Shown here: positions 22,811 through 34,800 of the stretch, piece by piece
Layout: each line of letters starts with the position of its first letter
Position numbering within the stretch: the first letter of the stretch is position 1
From: Isoetes taiwanensis
Lineage: Eukaryota > Streptophyta > Lycopodiopsida > Isoetales > Isoetaceae
NCBI GenBank assembly: GCA_021234155.1
Contig: JAJEKV010000108.1
Span: forward strand, 2,584,676 to 2,648,675
Direction: 5' to 3'
DNA length: 64,000 nucleotides
Program-made: the position numbers and the translations under genes
Notes under the pieces: model-generated
The model's input: the letters and a program-made list of their open reading frames with translations, nothing else
What the model was told of the DNA's origin: nothing
Databases searched by the model: none

Positions 22811-24317
22811 ATGGATTACGTTGTTTATTGCATAATATTCCTCCTAGGCTTGTGCCATGGCGCGTACGCTCAAGAAGGTAACTTAATATGCTCTTTTTCC
22901 TTTTCTTATTGTACAACAACATGCTAATTAGGCATGCTTTGCAGATTACAAGCAAGCCCTTGGATCTGGCGCATTTTTGCCCAATGTTGACACTCTAGAT
23001 AATCTCCCTAGCTCTAGAAATATTTTCTCAACTGATGTTACTGAGTATATAATCAAGTCAACTTATGCCGTGGTGAAGGACTTCAATCGTTTCTCTAAAG
23101 AAACTAAAGAAGTTTATGATGAGGTAAGTAACTTCATCTCTCAACAACTTGATAAGTTATACTCCTGAACTAATCATTTGTGTTCATTACATTAGCTTGC
23201 CCAAAATGCTGGCATTTCGGGGTCTTACGCCTCCTTGAGCTTCAGCCTGGATCAAACATTCAAAGTCATAAGCAAGAGCTCCCGTGAAATTACATCAGCA
23301 TATGTCAATGTATACTCATTTGGATACAAGGCTGAACTGCATAAGGATACAATATCTAACATAGCACTCCACCCCGAGCTTCTGACGGATCTGCTAGCTC
23401 TTCCTCAACCTGTTGAGAACCCCCATGAGTCATCCTCATGGCTGCATTATGAAGACTTCTTGAAGAAGTGGGGAAGCCACTATGTAACCACAGTCTACAC
23501 CGGATCATGGTTGCAGCAATGGAGTGTTGCTCAGAGCAGTAGTAAGTACTCACAGACTGATTTCACGGCCCGCGCTTGTCTTAAATTTGGAGCTAAAAAG
23601 GTGGAGATTGATGCATGTGCTGGAATTTCTACAAGCAAAATGGATAGTGCCAGCAGCTTTGAAATGAGTGATACCTTGTTTGTCAAGGGAGGAACCCCAG
23701 AGACCCGTTCTCAGATAACTACTGAACGCACTCCTGATCTTCTAGCCAAGTTCAAGCTAGAGGGAAGTAGTAGTGAGGTTCCTGTCCAGTACAAATTTGC
23801 CACTTTGTGGAATTTGATTCGAGAGCGTTTTGCAGTGGGGAGCAAGGAATGGCAGATTGCTACCAATCTTGAAGCTTACTACCTGGGATATCTAGCATTT
23901 GATTGCAAGTATAGGGAGTCAGCTGGTGAGATCATTCAAAAATTTGTTGCTAAATCTGGACCTTATAGCACAACATTTTATCAATGTTTGCGCGCATGTA
24001 AAGGGTGCCATAGGGATGCTGATTGTCATATTGGAGGGGCTGGTTCAGTGTGTTATTGTTATGGAGACACTTGTATTGAGAAAGATGCCACAAATCATCC
24101 GAGGATTCGTCAACAACAATCAGGTTCCTATTATGAAGCGGAGAACCGCAGCTGCAGGTATCAAGCTGGTGTTTGGTGTGCATGTAGGCGGTCGAATTAC
24201 TTTAACGAGGAGGGTTGCACAGATGGACACGTTGTCAACTGGACTCAGGAAAACATCGTCAAAATGCTTATCAGTACCAATATCACTGGATCTAGTGATG
24301 TTACTCCATCCTTTTAA
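22811..24317 (+). CDS. Secreted MACPF (perforin-like) protein with cysteine-rich C-terminus, 455 aa
   Basis: There are three exons: 22,811-22,877, 22,945-23,123 and 23,196-24,317. All four borders are GT-AG with clean phase, giving 455 residues. Residues 1-20 are a signal peptide (hydrophobic core YCIIFLLGLCHGAYA). The MACPF signature is YEDFLKKWGSHY (167-178) with Gly185, close to the family's YGTHY...G pattern. Seven cysteines at 346-375 (C-x3-C-x2-C-x5-C-x8-C-x-C-x4-C) recall the EGF-like module after the perforin MACPF domain. Four more lie at 402-423. N-glycosylation sites occur at about 399, 430 and 444. MACPF proteins form membrane pores or act in immunity; plant CAD1/NSL1 lack a signal peptide, so this is another branch. 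MACPF insecticidal proteins have been reported from ferns, which makes defence a reasonable but unproven role. A TATA box lies 45 bp upstream. No lesion is seen. Confidence 0.88.
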
Positions 24318-24428
24318 ATTTAATACCACCACCCACCACCTATATCTACACCACTAAGAGGTTGACAACACTCCATAAAATAATGTTCTTTTCCACTTCA
24401 TGTTATAATGAATTCTAAGTATTAATAT

Positions 24429-24470
24429 AAACTAGTAACGAGTGCCCGGTGTTGCTGGGCATAAATACGG
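24429..24470 (-). mobile_element. Helitron-like terminal hairpin downstream of MACPF copy A
   Basis: ACTAGT (24,431-24,436) and TGCCCGGTGTTGCTGGGCA (24,443-24,461) match the terminus at 2.9 kb and 10.9 kb with one stem mismatch. It lies about 110 bp after the MACPF stop codon. The equivalent place in unit B (about 30,706-30,730) is barely recognisable. Confidence 0.5.
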
Positions 24471-25252
24471 TTTCATTGTAGGAATTGGACTTACTTCATT
24501 GCATTTGTAAATCATCTTGCCTCAGGTTGGATTTGAATTCTTAGTTGATTTTTGTTGTAGGTGTCCTATGGGTTCATTTTCACAATGTGTAGGGGTGGAT
24601 AATAAAGCGATATTGTCTAGCCTTATAAATGAGGTAGATAGATACATGGCAGGATCCTTTCTAGCCACCTGTGATGGGCATGGATGCCTTTGGAGGGGAG
24701 GTGACTTCCCTCCTGCCTCATCAGGACTGAGGAGATGCAACCCAGTAGTAGCCCTCTTGGCTATGCATCCGACAGGCTATGGTCCGGTCCCAATACTTGT
24801 CAACCTATTCTGCAAAGTGTGCATGGGAGGGGCGGATGGAGTGGACTACCCAATAACCATGTTCTTATGCCAGCCCAATCCATTGCCATGACTTGGTCTA
24901 CATTGACTTCTGGAGACCCAAGCCGTCAGTCGATCCCCTATGAGTCTGAGCCCTGGGTAGGATCTCCCCATGTTGATGCGATTGATGTTGTTGTAGATGT
25001 GATGTTATGATATATTCACCCTTCGAGGTGAGCTTGTTGATGTATTGATATTATGTACTCATGTTTGTTCACGCTTCCACAGCTAGGACGGTCCTGAAGA
25101 AAGACGGGCAAATGACCCATCCACTCTTCCCTCACTGGTCCAGTTCATGGGATTGGTGTCAAGTGGATGGCCCTACTAGTTTGGCTATCAGGGGGATGAA
25201 CTCCGCCTTCGGATACGATGGGAGCATCGTAGACGAAGTAGGGAACGTCACA

Positions 25253-25264
25253 GTGGTATCAGAG
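25253..25264 (+). other. Primer-binding site, initiator tRNA-Met type (copy B)
   Basis: Identical TGGTATCAGAGC at the end of the duplicated LTR part. The LTR here is truncated on the left by the duplication junction at 24,652. Confidence 0.75.
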
Positions 25265-25319
25265 CATGATCTTGGCAGACCAAGGTTCTAGAAATTCAAA
25301 TGCCAGGGTCAGATAAGTA

Positions 25320-27643
25320 GCTTACTATCATGCAGTATGCTGATGATATCTTTATTCTTTTAAAAGCCAATCAAAATAACTTCAATGTTCTGTTGGATAG
25401 CATACAAAATTTTGCTTCTGTCTCGGGAGTTCACCTTAATCTAAACAAATGCAGTATCTTATGGGAGAACCCTACAGATTCTATAGATACCAGGGGAATC
25501 AAAATCAATCCAGCCAATCAAGCCATCACTCTCCTTGGTCTCCCATTAGCCATCAACCTTCATAACAAGGAGGTGTGGAGACCTATAGTAAGCAGAATAA
25601 GGAAAAAACTTATGTCTCTCTCTCCCAATCTTTCCTTTGCTGGAAGAGTCCTTATAGCTAATGTAGTGCTGGCCAGCACCCATGTCTATTTCTCCTCTGC
25701 TCTCATCGCTAACAAGGAAACCTACAATGACATTGAAAAATGTCTAAGAGAATATATTTGGAAAGGTAATGCACTTTGTTAAATGGGAGGAAATTACTCA
25801 TAGCAAAAAGGAGGGAGGCCTGGGCCTGAAAATCCTTCAAAAGCACAGTCAGGCTTTGGGTGCTAAATATGTTTGGAAGGCAATAAATGGTTGGAACTCC
25901 CCAGCCATGGAGTTTATCAGATATTGGTTGCAGATTAGCAGATCTTTTGGGATGAAGAAATATGCTCATCACATCCCTGATTCTATTTATTATCAGTTTA
26001 AGTGTGCCCCCAACACCTCCCCTTTGATGAGGAAAATTTTTGAGGCCTGGAATCTAGTGGCAGAAGGGTTTGATATTGGTTTTGATAGTGCCAATTTCTC
26101 CCTTTTCTGGTCACCTATTTTTACTAAAGAGAATGATGTTTGTTGGGCCCTCAAGCATCCCCAAATATGGAAAAAGTGGAAAAAAGCAGGGATAACTCAG
26201 CTACAACATCTTTGGGATGGGGACAAGTGGTGTAGTTGGGAATATATAAAGCAGGTGGTTAATGGCAAAAAAATAGATAAGGTGATCTTTGACACCATTA
26301 TGAATGTGGCTGCACTCAAAGTGAATGCCAAATTCCAAAAAATCCAGACTGGCACATTATGAATTCTGACCAGTACAAAGTGGCTCTAGGATACAAAGTT
26401 TTGGCCCCAACAAAGTCCTCCACTCAGACTGCCAAGTGGCATGTTCCTAACAAACACCTCATGAACATATTGAGGAATAACCGGAAATCTTATTCTCAGC
26501 CTAAAATGCAAGTGTTTATTTGGAGATGCATTCATAATGCTCTTCCTTTTAACTGTAATATGTTCAAGAGATGTAAGGATCTCCAGGACAACCCCAGATG
26601 TAAACTTTGTGGGGACAATTCTGAAACCATAAGCCACATGTTCGACTGCCCTAAAATCAGGGAATTCTGGAGATGGCTTGATGCTTATCTAAGGACAAAA
26701 GGCCACAACTTAGGCAATTGGGCCAATATCATGGACCTCCTAAAGGGTTCAAACAGATTTTTAAACACTATCAGACAGACTGCCCTCTGGATCATTTGGA
26801 AACACAGGAATAGGGTAAATTATTCAAATCAAAGGGTGGATGTAGCCTAGATGAAAGTAGCCTTTCAAATTGAGATATCCAAGATTGCCGTGGCACATAA
26901 AAATAGCAAACAAGATAAATATGATAGTGCTTGGTTATCAATAGGGAATTTTGTTGGGTTGCACAATATCTTTGTTTGTAATGATATGCTTATCTCTAAT
27001 GATCATTTTATGGTGTTCGAGTGAGCTGTTGATTGCCCTTACAACGAGGATGAACTCAGAAGCCAAACCACCACGATCTATCAAATTTTCACACCGCCAC
27101 GGAGATTTTTTAATAATCGGCAACTCTGGTCTCTATCTCTCACTATTGACCAAGATTTGGAAAAACTAAAATCTTTCATCCTAAACGGTTCCTGGGCATA
27201 TATTCTTGATGATTCCTCTTTTGTTATGAGAGATTGCTAGCGATGACCAGTTCTCCCACTTTAGAGATATGTTTTATCACCACAAAGCCTTGCGGGATGC
27301 CCATGGAAGGACATTATCCTTTTTTTTCAAACTTGACCCCTCTTTGGTTCTTTGCCTTCCCACCGAATGGAATGACATTGGTGGCAGTTGGATCCGTGGC
27401 TTGGCAGATTTGGTGATCATTGACGAAGAGGAGTCCGACTCAGACTTAGATTTTCTGGTTCAAGATCTTCCACTCTGATATTGATCGGGTTTCACCTGTT
27501 ACAGATCGTTTTTTATAGAGGACTCTGGTCCCAATTTTGTCTGTTATGTATATGTGTGCTAAAGGCACAATTTTTGTGAACGTTCATGGTTCCTGTAAAT
27601 CTCTGATGTAACTTTCTGATGAGTAATATAAATCTTCCTTTTC

Positions 27644-27677
<34 letters not shown>
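25320..27677 (+). mobile_element. 5'-truncated LINE, copy B
   Basis: Same element as copy A, from the YADD box to a 30-A tail (27,648-27,677). Here the middle region reads through: KEGGLGLKILQKHSQALGAK after 25,800 and an intact zf-RVT frame at 26,359-26,850, where copy A is broken. In contrast, the C-terminal part (27,018-27,420) is broken here and intact in copy A. The two copies therefore have complementary damage. Both share the frame break near 25,775 and the stop at about 26,848. Confidence 0.85.
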
Positions 27678-27682
<5 letters not shown>

Positions 27683-27972
27683 TGTTAACCTTGGGTATCC
27701 AAAATACCAAAGCTTCAATTTGTTGTGCACGTACATACATATCTGACCAATGTATGATTATGATATGATGTGCAAATGGTTTTTTTATCCTAGACAGTAA
27801 TAACTCTGCTGCGCTCTCTTATTGGATCCCACAGACCGATTGGTCTCCACGGACGATAAAGACTCTACCTTATTCTATTCGATTCTATTCTTCTTTACCT
27901 AGCATATTATCATCTATATGCATCAAAATAATATCTATTTATTTATTTATTTTTAACTTAAGGATGAAGGAA

Positions 27973-28186
27973 AAAATTGTCGTGGTGAGTGGCCAATAAA
28001 TATTGTTAGGCAAAAACGACAATAGCTAGAAGTGCCCCTTTCCTTCAACTACATCATGGAAACCAATTATGATCCTTAATTTAAATTGTCGTAGTGAGTG
28101 GCTAAATAAATATTATTGAAAGCCAAAAACGACAATAGCTAGAAGTGCCCCTTTCCTTTCAACACCATCATGGAAATCAATTATAC
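27973..28186. repeat. ~100-bp duplication found only in unit B
   Basis: AATTGTCGTGGTGAGTGGCC...CATCATGGAAACCAATTATG (27,976-28,072) is followed by a second, more diverged copy (28,085-28,186). Unit A has a single copy at about 21,799-21,898. It lies close to where the agreement between the units collapses, so it may be a local assembly stutter rather than a real duplication. Confidence 0.6.
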
Positions 28187-29083
28187 ATCCACTTGGCCCC
28201 ACACATGGAAGAGAACATGAATTCCATATGGGTACATTCTCATGTGCATGGCCTTACATCTTAATATTTAACAGGATGCACAACATAAATTGATAGGGAT
28301 GTTATTTTGGATCTTGGGTAGCATCCAAATAATAAAACGGCAATAACTAAAGTGTGCATGGCCTTACATCTTAATGTTGCTGGGACATGCACAATATAGA
28401 AATTGATAGGGATGTTATTTTGGATCTTGGGTAGCATCCAAAATAACTAAAAATAACAATAGCTGGAACTGTGCATGGCCTTACATCTTAATGTTGCTGG
28501 GACACTGGCAATAAATGATAGGGATGTTATTTTGGATCTTGGATCTTTACACTTAACATATTATCGTCTGTGGACATTAAAATAATATATATATTTATAT
28601 TTATCTTTTTTAACCCAAGGATGAGAAGCAGGTTACCATGGCCGGGTAGTCTTCAGCCATTAGCTGACGAGCTATTGACTTATAGCGAGGTATTGCCTCT
28701 CGATAAGTATAATGGAGACCTCAACTTCAGCTAAGTACATCATGGAAATTCAGATATGCATCCGCCGACCCCATGCATATGGAAGAAGAAGCAGTCACAT
28801 TCCTAAAGTGAACATAACCTGATAAAGCGTGATATGCATCACCATGGCTGACAGCGGACCACATTCTCATGTGCATAGCCTTACATTTTAACGTCGGTGG
28901 GTTACACCATAAGCCCGATAGAAATATTAATTTAAGATGGCACATGCATATGAATTTAATGGTTACAATACTAAGGAACCCCGAATCATTATCGTTCACA
29001 GAGACAAATGAATAATGCACAAAAGGTGGGCCTATGAGAAGAGGCTCCAATATAGTTATTCACCTCATCAATAAAGCTTTAAC

Positions 29084-30586
29084 ATGGATTACGTTTGTTT
29101 ATTGCATAATATTCCTCTAGGCTTGTGCCATGGCGTCACGCTCGAAAGGTAACAATATGCTCTTTTCCTTTTCTTATTTGTACAACAACATGCTAATTAG
29201 GCATGCTTTACGATTCTGAGCAAGCCCTTGGATACAGCGCATTTGCCCAATGTTGACACTCTAGATAATCTCCCTAGCTCTAGAAATATTTTCTCAATAC
29301 AGTATTCTTGGTATATAATCAAGTCCAACTTATCTTAGTGGTGAAGGACTGTCGTTTCTCTAAAGAAACTAAAGAAGTTTGATGAGGGTAAATAACTTCA
29401 TCTCTCAACAACTTGATAAGTTATATTCACGAACTAATCATTTGTGTTCATTACATTGGCTTGCCCAAAATCTTTGGCATTTGAGGGGTCTTATATACCT
29501 CCTTGAGCTTGACTGGATCAAACATTTAAAGTCATAAGCAAGAAACCATTGAAATTACATCGGCATATGTCAATGTACTCCATTTGGATACAAAATTTGA
29601 GCGCATAAGGATACAATATCTAACACGCACTCCACCCCAGGAGCTTACGGCCGGATGCACTTTAGCTCTTTCCTCAACTTTGTTAAAGGGAACCCCATGA
29701 GTCATCCTCATGTTTGCATTATGAACTTCTTGAAGAGTGGGGAAACCACTATGTAAACACATTCTACTAGGATGTGGATTTACTGACACTTAATGAGTGT
29801 TGTTGCTTTCGAAGCGATGAAAGTACTCCTGAGGGCTGATTTTCCACGGCCACTTGTCTTAAATTTGGAGCTAAAGGTGGAATTGATGCATGTCTTTGGA
29901 ATTTCTCTGAAAACAAAATGGATAGTGCAGCAGCTTTGAAATAGGTGATCCTTGTTTATGTCCCGAGGAGGAACCCGAGACCCATTCTCGGATAACTCTT
30001 GAGCGCACTCCACGATCTTTAATGAGGTTTCAAGCTAGAGTAGTAGTGAGGTTCACATCGATGCAAATTTGCCACTTTGTGGAATTTGATTCGAGGCTGC
30101 GTTGGGAGCAGGAATGGCGGATTGCTACCAATCTTGAAGCTTACTACAGGATGCTCCCAGCATTTGATTGCAAGTATAGAAATTGATTTGGTGAGGATCA
30201 TTCAAAAATTTGTTGCTAAATCTGGACCTTATAGCACAACATTTTATCAATGTTTGCGCTTGTATGTAAAGGAATTACCATAGGGATCTTTGATTGTCAT
30301 ATTGGAGGGGTGGTTCGATTGTGTTATTATTGGAACGCTTGTATTGAGAAAGATGCTAATCAGCCAGGGGTTAAACCAACCATGTCGAGTTCCTATTACT
30401 GGAAGCCGGAGAGCACTTGACTGCGGTGTCAGGCTGGTGTTTGGGTGTGCATGGGCGGTGGTGCTATGAGGAGGATTGCTGAGATGGACACGTTGTCAAG
30501 CTGGGACTGGGGAGAAAACATCTCGTCAAAATGCTTATCGGTACCAATATCACTTTGGATCTAGTGATGTTACTCCATCCTTTTAA
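29084..30586 (+). pseudogene. Second MACPF gene copy, apparently broken
   Basis: It is the tandem counterpart of the gene at 22,811, recognisable from the start codon (29,084) to the stop (30,584-30,586), including both intron positions. As written it has many frameshifts and substitutions across all exons, including in the region coding for the MACPF signature and the cysteine cluster, so no full product can be read. The TATA box upstream is also altered. The lesions concentrate at CAG/CTG and neighbouring CHG sites, while sequence between such sites is largely conserved. This pattern is unlike normal pseudogene decay. The true gene may be intact and the sequence wrong; this cannot be decided from one sequence. 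Confidence 0.75.
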
Positions 30587-30928
30587 ATTTAATACCACCA
30601 CCCACCACCTATATCTACACCACTAAGAGGTTGACAACACTCCATAAAATAATATTTCTTTTCCACTTCATGTTATAATGAATTCTAAGTATTAATATAA
30701 ACTAATGTGATTGCGGTGTTCTTTACAGGCATAATCTGATTTATTGTAGAATTGGACTTACTTCATTGCCATTTATAAATCATCTTGCCTCGGAGTTGGA
30801 TTTAAGATGCTTAGTTGATTTTTATTTGTAAGAGTGTCCTATGGGTTCATTTTCCTGATGTGTAGGGGTGGACTAATAAAGCGATATTATCTAGCCCTTA
30901 CAAAATAGGGTAAAATAGATACATAGCA

Positions 30929-31590
30929 GCCATAGGGTATATGACGGTCTCTTAGATGTCCCAAGAGGAACTTGAGAAAAGTGCATTAACTTTGGGGGTG
31001 TGTGAAGGCCTTGACAATATACTCAAATCAGTAAAATTTAAGATACTCATGTCTTGTTACATGTACATGCACCATCATGGTTGTCTCATATGTGGTACAA
31101 TGTATGTACCATGATGGTTGTGTCCAAAACTTTTTATTCAATGTGGTTGTTCACTTTAAGTCCACAGATGAGTTGCAGACTGATGTATTGGAGTCAAAGT
31201 ATAGCTTTTTATGCCATGGAATGATTAGGTAAGATACGTCTGCCTTGTAATGCATATGCACATTCCTTGAGCCAATTTTATTTCATTGTTACTTCTATGG
31301 CATTTGTAAGAAGGAAATACACTCGACTAAAGTTGCATTGAAGAGAAAGAATTCCTCGTCCTCCATAGATTTTAGGATAGCGATCGTTGTTGCATCATGT
31401 GCAAAGTTACATATGAAATCAATATGTAGCAGCACAATAACGGTACTTTTAGATTTTTGCTCGTTTTTCATGGTTTTCTATGATTTGAATTTATTGTATT
31501 AGATTTAAGGTGTCTTAATGGTATTTCTAAGGTGCACCATTTTATGGTAGATTGATTTTTCGTTGATGATGGGGAACAATCAGGGGTTGT
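30929..31590. other. Non-coding stretch, nothing recognised
   Basis: Unique AT-rich sequence after the duplication. No exon, repeat or RNA gene identified. Confidence 0.4.
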
Positions 31591-31593
31591 TGT

Positions 31594-31752
31594 CTTTCTG
31601 CATGTGTTTGTGCGTGCATGTGCACATACATGTGCATGTGTGTGCATGTGCATGTGCATATGTATTTAATGCATGTGCATGTGCATGTACAGAATTAAAG
31701 TGCAAGTGCATGTGCATGTGTGCGTAATATGTGCATGCATGCATATGCACGT
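31594..31752. repeat. (TGTGCA)n-type microsatellite
   Basis: Imperfect runs of GTGCATGTGCATGTGTGTGCATG, interrupted by ATGTATTTAATGC and ACAGAATTAAAG. Alternating purine-pyrimidine steps dominate. Apparent His- and Cys-rich frames here are microsatellite translations, not genes. Confidence 0.8.
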
Positions 31753-31876
31753 AATAACCCTTAGTTCTTAATGTGGAGTGAATTTTACCTGAGGATGGAT
31801 TTTTTATCACACTTACAAGGTATTTGTTTTAATGTTTCTTGATTGTATAATGTTTTTTTTACAAGGTATTGGTTTC

Positions 31877-34800
31877 TTGAATCCTTTATTATAAAGTTTT
31901 AGTGTATATGGGTATAAAACCCTAAAACTTTCGTAAATTCCATACTAGATCGGACGTCCCACATTTATTTCATACATCATGGGGTCCACATTGCTTTGGA
32001 AAAAAAAAAGAAATTTTATGTTGGGTATGGCCCTTATTCGTTGGAAGCGGGGCAAGGTCATGCGAGATATAGTGGAAGCGGGGAAGGTCGTGAGCGGGGC
32101 CATGGCGGTGCAGCTCTAATTTACTGGCTGGAATCTGACGTGAAGATTTTGCTTATTTTTCTTGGGTTTAGAAGAAGCGGAGAGGTTTTATGACTGACGT
32201 TTACCTTCTACCCAGGGTAGACTATGAGACCAATTTACTTAAAATCTTCAATGAGAATATTTTTTAGAATCTTATTGGCCTCATTGATGTATATGCCAGT
32301 ATGACGTTACTGTTACACGTCTTTAGGGTTTCTTGACGGTAGAGAGTTTTCCTTTCTTGGCCAATAGCGGTGCGATGGTTTTTCATGAAAGGTGTCATAC
32401 AAAGCGAATCTATGTAGCATTAAATTCATAACTTGTAATGCTAATCACAGCGAACTTGATTATCTATTCTTTCGGTGGACGGAGTTGGGACTTTTAAAAT
32501 CATCAAGGCGTTGAAAGGAGGGTAAAGCAAAACCTTGCGTTTGTTTAGCCAAAGCTTTGGGCTATGGATATATTGGTATACAAGCAAATCGTGGTGGGTG
32601 TTCTTCATATGCACCATTGAACTTGGTGGTACATGGGAAGCTTAGTGCTATAGCTTGCCTTAGCTGGATTTGGATCCCAGCCGATGGCCAGGCCCAAGAA
32701 CCTTACTCTGCATAGCAGGCCTCGGATGTGGTTGGCTTGCTTTGAAATTCTGATTTGAACTTTAATGGTGGCGATTTGGAACCTGCACATGCAGCATAGC
32801 AGGCCTCGAGATGCAGGACCCTGTGTTCTTTCAACACACTTACCAGAGTGCAAGGAGTTAGTGGTTAAAATAAGCAACCACGATAGAAGTTTGTTGTAAT
32901 CTCTAATACAAGAAATTATTTCATTTGTTCCTTTGGAGGCTCGTGAGCAATTCTGGTGTAGTGGTTTTCATTTTGCTTCAGAATGCTAACATTATTAAGA
33001 ACATCCAATCTGGATCCCACTCTTGCCATACAGAATAAGCGATCCATAGGCCACTGTCACTATTAATGAAGTTCGAGGAGATGCTAAAATCAATACATCG
33101 AGACCTTATTCTGCAAGCGATACCCTACGTTCTTTGGTAAGTCGGTGAAATGGTCTCAAATGTTTTATATTATCAAGGCTACATGATTATTGAAAAGCAT
33201 TCGAGCCAAATGTGCATTAGAGTATTTAGATTTATACGATTCTCTTTGCAAGCAAAGATTTTATCCGATATGATTTCTTTGGGCTAATAGCTTTCTATGC
33301 CACCCACGAATGCTACGAGATATGTATTTAACGGAAGGTTAAATACCTTCAAAACTTTGACTTCCCTACTCAATCCATATAATAAGCGTGGTCCAAATGT
33401 TTGCGATTGCAAGATGCGGTCGAGGTTGCAGATGTGGCAATTTCTTGTGAGAATAGCATTATGTTGATCATTAGGGTAGGTTAACAGGAAGAACATGGGA
33501 TATGAATCTTTGAAGAGATAGGACAAGACTGCATACACATGTGGGGCTATAGCGATGAAGATCTGCACCGAGAAAGGAACTCCAATTTTTAAAGAACAAT
33601 GCGCCGAGAAAAGCTTGGAGAACACACCATTTTAGATGTGGGGTCAGAATGCATTGCTCTGTTGGTAACCGACGATGTCACAGCCCTCCAGGAGCTTGGA
33701 TTGGAGGCTTGGATTGGATTGGATGGTTCTTTGCTTATGCTGGCCTCTTCCTCCTTTAACTATGCAAGTCAAGACCATGGTTTAAAACCCATGAAGTTAC
33801 AAAAACATTCTCTTCAAAGGCCACGGTAGTAACTTAAAATTTTAAGAGGACCTTTACAATGGCTAAATATGATGTCATTATGGATACCATGGAGACATTG
33901 AGAGCAAAGACGATGGATATATACACGACCCCAAGGTAGAAGCTATGAATGATGACGTTTACTGCAAATAAGTAATGGATTTATCATCTATACTGATAGC
34001 ACTTTAGTAAAAAAGACATTTGGTTCTAGAAGTACTTATAACCAAACGTGATTAAATTGAAGAAGATTACAAACTTGATAGTCAAAGTTTAGCTTTGAAG
34101 AAAAAAGAGATTAACTTGCACGCATTGCTTTTTATAGACGGAAGTGCCAACGATGAGGCATTCATATTGTATGCATGCTGCCACGATTCAACAAAGAGAT
34201 ACGAGCATTTATTTGTTACAAGGGTATGAGAGGAGAAAGCCAAAACAATATGTACTACGGAAAGTACACCTTCAATTAAATGGATTTGCAATGGAGGATA
34301 GATTGTCATTTGGATGAAAAAATAATACCACCAGCATCTTCACTTTTGTCTTTTGTATTCCAATGTTCCATCATACAGGAAGCAACATCCATGTCCAGCA
34401 TCAAATGTTGAAAGTGATAGATGGTGCACTCATCATTTTTCATATTAAGCCACTTCCATGTTCCAACATAAGCACTTTTTCAAAATAAAATGTCATAATA
34501 AATGTGCCATTAATATCCCACATCGAGACTTGAAATCCCCAGCTCAACAGACATATATTACTGCATTCAAAAATGTATCAACCCAATATCATGCTTTTGT
34601 TTCAGCATCAAAATAATGTATCAATTAGCATCATCTTTTGCTTTCACAGGCACCTACAAAATGATCTGGGATGGTGTGCTCGGGCACGCCGTACAATGAT
34701 CAATCGATAATTTACATGGTTGTTGACATTTGACCGATGTGAACAGATGAATGCGGACATCACCCTCCACAATTGAAGGGATTTCATTATACTTTTCGCA

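Larger units (their letters stand above)
18476..24651. repeat. Tandem duplication unit A (~6.18 kb)
   Basis: Unit A runs from GGATCCTTTCTAGCC (18,476) to ...GATACATGGCA (24,651). Unit B starts at 24,652 with the same GGATCCTTTC. The order LTR part, primer site, LINE, 114-bp repeats and MACPF gene is the same in both, at an offset of about 6,176 bp. A GCAG sequence is present at both outer borders (18,471 region and 30,929 region), a possible microhomology. Over LTR and LINE the units are almost identical. Confidence 0.9.
24652..30928. repeat. Tandem duplication unit B (~6.28 kb)
   Basis: This is a second copy of 18,476-24,651. From 24,652 to about 27,015 it is almost identical to unit A. From about 27,018 on it carries a dense mix of small indels and substitutions, ending at about 30,928 (GATACATAGCAG). 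The change is abrupt, not gradual. A further ~100-bp duplication not present in unit A lies at 27,973-28,186. Confidence 0.88.

Noticed and set aside
23899-24357. 152-codon overlapping plus-strand frame inside the MACPF gene
   Set aside because: It is an alternative frame of the third exon with no motif; the main frame explains the conservation.
31468-31810. His/Cys-rich frames resembling metal-binding peptides
   Set aside because: They are translations of the TGTGCA microsatellite in several frames.
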